Source of the DNA: Adiantum capillus-veneris
Lineage: Eukaryota > Streptophyta > Polypodiopsida > Polypodiales > Pteridaceae
Direction: 5' to 3'
NCBI GenBank assembly: GCA_014529385.2
Contig: CM043971.1
Span: 55,995,209-56,059,208, forward strand
Length of the DNA stretch: 64,000 nt
This document shows, piece after piece, positions 33,316 to 40,129 of the stretch. Below the pieces are notes generated by a model. It had not been told where the DNA came from. It was given only the letters and a program-made list of their open reading frames with translations, and did no database searches. The translations under genes and the position numbers were made by a program. Every line of letters starts with the position of its first letter. Position 1 is the first letter of the stretch.

Positions 33316-34575
33316 TTATGAAGAGCTTGAGAAGTACCACAAAGCAATGTTGACGTTGGTGAAACTGCGCATGCACAGGAAGTCTTGTTGATCGAGGTTG
33401 AAAATGCAAGCCTCCTTTGACCTTCTAGGCAGCAGTATCTGTGCATGAAGAGGCGCTGCGATGATCAGAACTTGCAACTCCTCTTCGTTCTCTTCATTGA
33501 TTTGCTCTAAAATAATCGACTCATCTGATACAGGATCCTCATTGGATGGCCCTTGTGAAGCAGATTCTTTCCCTTGCCTTTCTTGAGCTTTATCTGTGGC
33601 TGTCTCAGGCTCCTCCCTAACAGGCACAGGGTCCTCCCTAACAGACACAGGATCCTCCCTTACAAGCACAGGCTCCGGATCCTCCATGCCTTGCTCATTT
33701 TCCTTCATAATTGGTTCCTCCATAAATGCGTCAGGGTCCACCCTGGCCTGGTCATGCCCCTCATCAGCCTGCTCATGCCCCTCATCAGCCGACACATCTG
33801 TGTCATTCCTCTTGACCCGTGATTGTGTCCTTCTATTGTTTAATCCAGCCCTAGAAGTTTCTTCAATGACCGCCTCAGGGTCCACCCTGGCCTGCTTATG
33901 CCCCTCATCGTTATCCTCCCTTACTGGCTCCGGATCTTCCATGCCCTGCTCATTTTGGGGTCTAGCTGGCTCCTCCATAACTGTCTCTGTCTCTTCCATG
34001 ACTGCCTCGGGGTCCACCATAGCTTGCTCATACCCCTCTGCGGCGGCGGCTGGCTCAGCCTGTCCATTTGTGTCGTTTCTCTCGACCCGTGATCGTGTCC
34101 TTTTGCTGTTTAATTCAGCCCTAGAAGGCTCTGTCTATCATGCACGAGGATGGAGAGGGGGGATGTTAAGAATATCCATTGTCCTCATATCCCGGATAGG
34201 TACTGACTGAAGCAGCCCATTGTAGCGGAAGTGCAGCCTCCTAAGAGTGTCAAAATCCCGCGGCATGATAGTAACGCGGTGTGCATGGGCAGCTTGTATA
34301 TATCCATCGCTGAAGAATTCAACAAGGTAGTCTTCTGCAATTTCTTGTAGGCAGAGAAGTGCGTTGCTGGCCCATCGCATGCCGACTCTCCACTGCTCAC
34401 AAATCTCTCGCACTACTCGGTGGAAAGGAAGACATGGAATAGCCGGTTGCACGTGTCGTTCAATCCTTCACATCTCTTGCAGTACACCTTTGTGCGCCTC
34501 GTATCGGCGTCTTCTTGCTTGAGCATTCAAAGAGTCACATGTTGCCCTTTTAGGCATGGCCTTTGCACGAGGCAT
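33316..34575 (-). pseudogene. Histone H3-fold protein with acidic repeated C-terminal tail
   Basis: The frame from ATG at 34575 gives a basic tail of about 35 residues (MPRAKAMPKR, ARRRRYEAHKGVLQEM), an in-frame TGA at 34468-34470, then LPFHRVVREICEQW, ALLCLQEIAEDYLVEFF and HAHRVTIMPRDFDTLRR. These align without gaps to the H3 alpha-N to alpha-3 region. By hand I count about 32 identities in 72 positions against canonical H3, including LPF, VREI, LQE, YLV and RVTIMP. Loop 1 has canonical H3 length, not the longer CENH3 loop, and the tail lacks ARTKQTARKS. A 69-nt candidate intron (34135-34203) joins it to an acidic region with repeated VDPEAVMEE and EDPEPVRED units and two copies of a SRAxLNxxRTxSRVxRNDT module. 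The TGA stands where Arg (CGA) is expected. A hairpin array lies directly upstream. Confidence 0.75.
34135..34203 (-). other. Candidate 69-nt intron in the histone-like gene
   Basis: Donor GTACCT, branch-like CTTAAC, a pyrimidine-rich stretch and acceptor GATAG. It removes the in-frame TGA TAG pair and keeps phase. Confidence 0.55.
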
Positions 34576-34576
34576 C

Positions 34577-35019
34577 TCTACAAATAGCAAGCGAGCAGGT
34601 GCATCGAATAGAGTTTGCCTTCCCTTATTCGCTTAGTACTGACCTCATAAAAGTGTAATAGCAAACATCATTTATATTTTCTGAGGTCAATACCAAGCGA
34701 ACAGGTGCATCGAACAGAGTTTGCCTTCCCTTATTTGCTTGGTACTGACCTCAGAAAAGTGTAATCGCAAACATCATTTATATTTTCTGAGGTCAGTACC
34801 AAGTGAACAGGTGCATAGTTTGCCTTCCCTTATTCGCTTGGTACTGACCTCAGGAAAGTGTAATAGCAAACATCATTTATATTTTTTGAGGTCAGTACCA
34901 AGCGAGCAGGTGCATCGAACAAAGTTTGCCTTCCCTTATTCGCTTGGTACTGACCTCAAAAAAGTGTAATAGCAAACATCATTTATATTTTTTGAGGTCA
35001 GCACCAAGCGAAGAGGTGC
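34577..35019. repeat. Tandem array of 106-bp palindromic units (left part)
   Basis: Unit starts at 34683, 34789, 34888 and 34994 (spacing 106, 99, 106), with a partial unit before 34683. Each unit contains GAGGTCAGTACCAAGCGAA and its exact 19-base reverse complement about 30 bases later, followed by an AT-rich spacer with TAATAGCAAACATCATTTAT. The array starts next to the histone-like start codon and appears to be intronic or 5' leader sequence for that gene. Confidence 0.9.
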
Positions 35020-36227
35020 AACAAAATACCAATGTGAAGTAGACGAACGAGAGCTCCAGTGAACTCAAGATGAGTCCATGCTGACCTAATTGTCATGTCA
35101 TGCCCTCCCATCACCTCCCCTAATCTGGGGGGGTGGTACCACTACTTCTCCCTCCCACGTCTACCTCTCATGAAAACGCATGGCGGTACTCCAACCCACA
35201 GCCTCACAGACCACTCATCAGCCAAAACCTAGGCCCTGCTTTTCAGGCATGTCCGTCTAGTCTATTTAACCAACAGTTTTTCAGAACCTCCCTCGAGGTT
35301 TTGCAGAGCAACTACAGGAATCTTGGAAAAGTGGTGATGCCTTTCCAAGGGACACTCTCGCAGCGCTAGCATGATTGCATCCGGGACCTCCTCATGAGGT
35401 CCCCCCTTGGTCCTCCCCCGATGGTACCCTTAGCGTTCTCCACCGACACAGCCCCGGAGTGGATGCTGTCAACACGGGAGTCAATCCTTGAGGTAAGCCG
35501 TTGGTAATTCTGCCAGCCTCAGGTGCAGAAGAGTAGTGGAAGATATCCCACACCTTTTCCTCAACTGCCAAACCAACACCCCCATCTTTTCCCCCTTAGT
35601 ACCAACCCTTGGCCACCAATTAGGGTGGAAACAACTACTCTTAGGGGACTCACGTGGCCTCCTCTTTGACTTTTGGAATAGGTTGGGGACTTAATTCTTA
35701 TGGATTATTTGGAAGCTCAGAAATTCTTTCCTTTTTGTTCCCAATTTTCAATCTCCTAGTTTGAAGATCTTATTTGTTGGATGCTCTATGCAGGATGCTA
35801 ACCTCAAGCTGGAACAAATGAGGATCTACAGGCATAGAGTCTCAATCCTCAAAGACTCTCTGGATGCAAGGGGTTGACGACCTGCAGGGATTGCTCGACG
35901 AGAATGGCTCTCTAGATGTTATCTATAATTGGGTAAAGGAGATGAAGGATGAAGTGCTTGAGCTAGCCAGTAAATATGAGGAAGCCCTGAACTTTGCCAA
36001 CAAGCTTTAGGAAGAGATAGACTGGCGGTGAAGAAAAATGATTAACTTCTAACTGTTTATTGCCAGTTGTATCCCCCGGAAATTAGTAGACCACTTTTTG
36101 TAAAGTCTGAAACTTGGCCTTTGGGCCTGTCCCTAGTGTTTTCTAACTCTCATCCCCCTCCATGGGTGTTAAGTTGTAATTTTGCTTCTCCCTTATAAAT
36201 TCAAAACGCATATTTGGTATTAAAAAA
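35020..36227. mobile_element. Putative non-LTR retroposon inserted into the palindrome array
   Basis: About 1.2 kb of unrelated sequence splits the array. Its right end is TTTGGTATTAAAAAAA, a poly-A-like tail. The flanks look like a target duplication: AGGTGCAACAAAA on the left near 35015 and AGGTGCACCAAAC on the right near 36231. The interior has CT-rich, GC-richer sequence with no identifiable complete protein. Confidence 0.5.
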
Positions 36228-36490
36228 ACAGGTGCACCAAACAAAGTTTACCTTCCCTTATTCGCTTAGTACTGACCTCAGAAACGTGTAATAGCAAACA
36301 TCATTTATATTTTCCGAGGTCAGTATCAAGCAAACAGGTGCATCGAACAAAGTTTGCCTTCCCTTATTTGCTTGGTACTGACCTCAGAAAAGTGTAAGAG
36401 CAAACATCATTAATAAAGATGATGGTCAGTACCAAGCGAACAGGTGCAATAAACAGGGTTTACCTTCCCTTATTCGCTTGGTACTGACCA
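36228..36490. repeat. Tandem array of 106-bp palindromic units (right part)
   Basis: Continuation of the array after the insertion, with about two and a half units carrying the same GGTCAGTACCAAGCGAA arms. The last unit ends with TTCGCTTGGTACTGACC at about 36474-36490. Confidence 0.85.
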
Positions 36491-36804
36491 CACAAAATAC
36501 AAGTGCACAAAAATGTAGTAGCATACCTCTTCACTGTGTGTAAAGTTTTGCGTCACTAAAGCACTGCAAAACAGGAGTAAGAAGAGGATGCGCAAAAAGA
36601 AGGAGCACTAGAGAGTAAGAGGAGATGTGCAAAAAGGGTTGGGAGCACAAAAGAGATGGTTTGCTTACCGCGTAGCGTCCGACGGGGGTAGAGTTAAAAT
36701 GATAGGCAGTAGAGGATGCGAAAAGAGGCAGAAGAGCACTCATCTGGGGCGAGGGTATAGTTAAAATGTTTGGCGGGGGTACTGCCTCTAAACTTAGAAT
36801 GCTT

Positions 36805-36950
36805 ACCTCTGTGAGGGTGACAAATTCACTTATGCGCATGATTACACCCAAGATTGTGGTTGGTAGATCGTATTGCATGGGAATCTGAGCCCATTTATTA
36901 CTGGTTGTCTTTGTGAGCACAACCCACGTGCTTTCTTCGAGTGACCGTTT
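36805..36950 (-). other. Possible upstream exon of the histone-like gene
   Basis: The minus frame reads KWAQIPMQYDLPTTILGVIM, then ISEFVTLTE, and meets a consensus donor GTAAGC immediately after GAG (the intron would begin at about 36808). Splicing to the AG before the ATG at 34575 would place the whole 106-bp array and the inserted retroposon in one intron. No family match was recognised. Confidence 0.3.
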
Positions 36951-37194
36951 AGAGTCAGACGCCGATCGCCCTTATAGTCGCCATCTCCATCTCCAAGTAG
37001 AACAAACAGATCGCCGTTGCCTTTGCCTTTTCTGCGCTCTTTTCCTTGGTCACCTCTCGTGATCCTGCATTTAGAGTCCGACACCGATCGCCCTTGCAGT
37101 CGCCATCTCCATCTCCAAGTAGAACAAACAGATTACCATTGCCTTTGCCTTTTTTGCGCTCTTCCCCTTGGCCATCTCTCGTGATCCTACATTG
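36951..37194. repeat. 122-bp tandem duplication
   Basis: AGAGTCAGACGCCGATCGCC at 36951 recurs at 37073 as AGAGTCCGACACCGATCGCC. Both copies contain TCGCCATCTCCATCTCCAAG. In the minus frame they encode Lys/Arg/Gly-rich sequence. Confidence 0.9.
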
Positions 37195-37359
37195 AGCGAC
37201 CTCCACTGGTTTGAGTCCTTTGCTGCCGCGTCGCCATCGCCCTTGCCTTCGCCTTTTGTTCCTCTTCCTCCTGGCCACCTTCTGGTTCTTGCTCTCAGCG
37301 ACCTGCGACATCACCATCCAACTCGGCACCATTGGATATTGCAGAGACAGGTTCTTTCT

Positions 37360-37365
<6 letters not shown>

Positions 37366-37402
<37 letters not shown>
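37366..37402. repeat. (CT)n microsatellite
   Basis: About 18 CT units. Confidence 0.9.
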
Positions 37403-37404
<2 letters not shown>

Positions 37405-37669
37405 TCCTGTGTACTGTTAACTGTGTGTGCACCGAAGCCACTGCATCACGGGGTTAGAGCACAATGGGAACAACACTCCAAGGGCCAAAGAGTGGTCGTT
37501 AGGGTAAGATTAGAAGTCTCGCACCGCATGGTTGGAATAATTACTCCTTATGTGATCGTGCCTGAGTTGTTATTCAATGCTATGTTTGGGCATAGTGAGT
37601 GAGTAGGTCTATATATCTATTACTGATAACATTAAATGGTTTGTTCTAATCCACCTGTTTCAAATGGAC

Positions 37670-38488
37670 GTGGGTACAACGGAAATTCAACTTGGGTCAG
37701 AACCAAGCGAATAGGGCCCTTCAGAGATTCTTGGGGCCCCTATTTGCCTGGTTTTGACTCAAGTGACGTCACCTATTATGACATTAGCGCATGGGACATA
37801 ACCAAGCGAATAGAGACCTTGAGGGATACTCGAGGCTCAATATTTGCTTGGTTATGACACCAAATACAGACCAATTTTGAATAGTAGTTTTCGCTTCCTT
37901 GTTCTTTCAGTCATGGGGATCATAGTCTTGGAGACAAACGTTGTGGGTACAACGAAAATTCAACTTGGGTCAGAACCAAGCGAATAGGGCCCTTCGAAGA
38001 TTTTTGGGGGCCCTATTCGCTTGGTTCTGACTCAAGAGACGTCACCTATTATGACATTAGCACATGGGATAGAACCAAGCGAATAGAGACCTTGAGGGAT
38101 ACTTGAGGCTCAATATTCGCTTGATTATGACACCAACTACAGACCAATTTTGAATAGTAGTTTTGGCTTGGTTTTTCTTTTAGTCATGGGGATCATAGTC
38201 CTTGAGACAGATGTTGTGGGTACAACGGAAATTCAACTTGGGTCAGAACCAAGCGAATAGGGCCCTTCGGAGATTCTTGGGGCCCCTATTCGCCTGGTTC
38301 CGACTCAAGTGACGTCACCTATTATGACAGTAGCGCACGGGATAGAACCAAGCGAATAGAGACCTTGAGGGATACTTGAGGCTCAATATTCGCTTGCTTA
38401 TGACACCAAATACATACCATTTTTGAATAGTAGTTTTGGCTTGCTTTTTCTTTCAGTCATGGGGATCATAGTCCTGGAGACAGACGTT
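37670..38488. repeat. Three tandem 273-bp units, each with two palindromes
   Basis: Units start at 37670, 37943 and 38216, exactly 273 bp apart. Each holds hairpin A (GTCAGAACCAAGCGAATAGG paired with its near complement), a TGACGTCA palindrome (changed in unit 2), hairpin B (AGAACCAAGCGAATAGAG paired with ATATTCGCTTGGTTATGA), then TTTCTTT(C/T)AG followed by ATGGGGATCATAGTC. The ATG segment after the last unit opens the gene at 38457-40339, so each unit carries a copy of that exon's start. Confidence 0.95.
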
Positions 38489-39501
38489 GTGGGCGAGGAT
38501 ACATGTGAAGAAAAACTATTCACGTTCTTATACAACGCCCGTGCTCATCACCGTGCACCAGAACTATCAGGAATGTTTAATGCAGATTTTTCTATACAGA
38601 GGATTATAGATTGCTCATTTGAGTACCTACAAACCCATTTGCAACAGTATGAGGCAGTCATTTGTGACAATTCCATGACAGTTGATGGCATGAGATATGT
38701 GCACCCAACCGACCTTGACCCTGGCAAGAGTGCTTCAAGGAGACTGAATTGCAGCCTAGAAAAGTGTCCCTCCAATGCACTGCTTGTACAAGACAGGTGT
38801 ATGAAGCACTTCAAAAAGTGTCACTTAGTGGAATTCTACCACGTGTTTGTCTGTTACTTATACTTGCAGATGGATGGTGAGTCAAAGACTTCCCAGTCAA
38901 CAACTTTCGGTAGTTGTCCATTGGTGCCGGAGGAAGAGGTAAAGGATGTGGAGGTGCAGTTTGACCCAGAAGAAGAGCGGGTAGAGGTATTAAAGGAAAC
39001 ATTTGATGCGGGCTTAACTCTTGCTTCTCTTGCGGATGCAGCGATAGGGTGCAAGCAAGAAAGCCCAAATAAGGAAGTGACTTTGCCTCTGAATTGCGCT
39101 CCCAACTTTGCTATGGCGGGCGACACCCACTACGTTCTGCTCACAGATATCATGCATGAGTTGAATATATGGGAGGACTACTACTTAGCTACAATTGCAA
39201 ATTTTTGTGAGGCAGACATGGATTTGTGGATGATGATGGAGTGGAACAACATCTTATTGTTGCTGACACAGATGTCCACGACTCATAGTTTACTTCAAGG
39301 TGGCAACTGATCAAAGATACATTTAATGAAGCGAAGTCCGGAGAGGCCAATTTTCCAATAGATGAGCAGTTTCAATCGACAACAAAACAACTCGACTTGG
39401 AAAACATGGGTAGGCCCGTGGCACCCAGAGCTCAAGTAATGAATAGTCAGTCTATTCACTTGTGGGGAAGGTCGATGCTGGAAATGGACGAGAATCAGAT
39501 G

Positions 39502-39578
39502 GTAATTTTTAAAGACATTCAGATGGTATTGGAGATGGACCAGTGATAAAATTCCATGATCAATCTTTTTGTTGACAG
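39502..39578 (+). other. 77-nt intron
   Basis: Donor GTAATT, acceptor GTTGACAG, phase 0. It joins two otherwise separate frames. Confidence 0.7.
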
Positions 39579-39701
39579 GTGCTAGTGTATGACGATAGTT
39601 TCCTTAGAAGAGCGGGAGGGTCACGGCAAGGGCTTGTCACTGGAGTACAAGGCAAGGATGCGGCGTTGTCTCACTACATCAGGCGTTTCAACCACAAAAA
39701 G

Positions 39702-39781
39702 GTTTGTAGAAACAATTCAAGTACTTGGCAATTGTACTCATCTCACTTACGACCCATAAATTCTTTACTATTTTTTTGTAG
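39702..39781 (+). other. 80-nt intron
   Basis: Donor GTTTGT, acceptor TTTTTTTGTAG, phase 0. The frame continues 120 bases later in the same phase as the rest of the gene. Confidence 0.75.
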
Positions 39782-40129
39782 ATCATAACATACCAGAAGG
39801 AATACTCCGAGGACAATGCAAAGTTCCCATTGTTTGCAATGAAAGTTATTACAAGATTGTGAGGTGGGGTCCCCCTCTCACTAAATGCAGAAAGACTAAT
39901 TTTGATTGAGAAAAGGTTTCCTCTATGTGTCTTTGGCATTGGGTATGGGTGCCAAGCACTCAGAGCCCCCTATTTCATGTCCTACATAGCTCAAGCTCTG
40001 GCTGCTGTAGGGGTTGAAGACCCGGAGAGCTTAGATCCATACAATAAGCGGCTGTTTTTGAGGGAAAGAAGACGCCTGATGCCCGTGGGGATGCTACCAT
40101 CAACAGATGAACGAGCTCGTCTATAGAGC

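Noticed and set aside
33574-34210. Plus-strand frames with Ser/Gly/Thr repeats opposite the acidic tail
   Set aside because: They are antisense shadows of the repeated minus-strand acidic region, which itself joins the histone-fold frame in phase.
33316-34575. Ordinary host histone H3 or CENH3 gene
   Set aside because: Too divergent, no canonical tail, loop 1 without the CENH3 extension, acidic repeated C-terminal region, an internal stop and mobile-element neighbours.
38457-38480. The repeated ATGGGGATCATAGTC as three independent genes
   Set aside because: The first two copies run into stops shortly after the palindromes. They are duplicated exon starts inside the array.
34577-38488. CRISPR-like appearance of regularly spaced palindromic repeats
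   Set aside because: The units are contiguous tandem duplications with conserved, not variable, intervening sequence in a eukaryotic genome, so there are no spacers.
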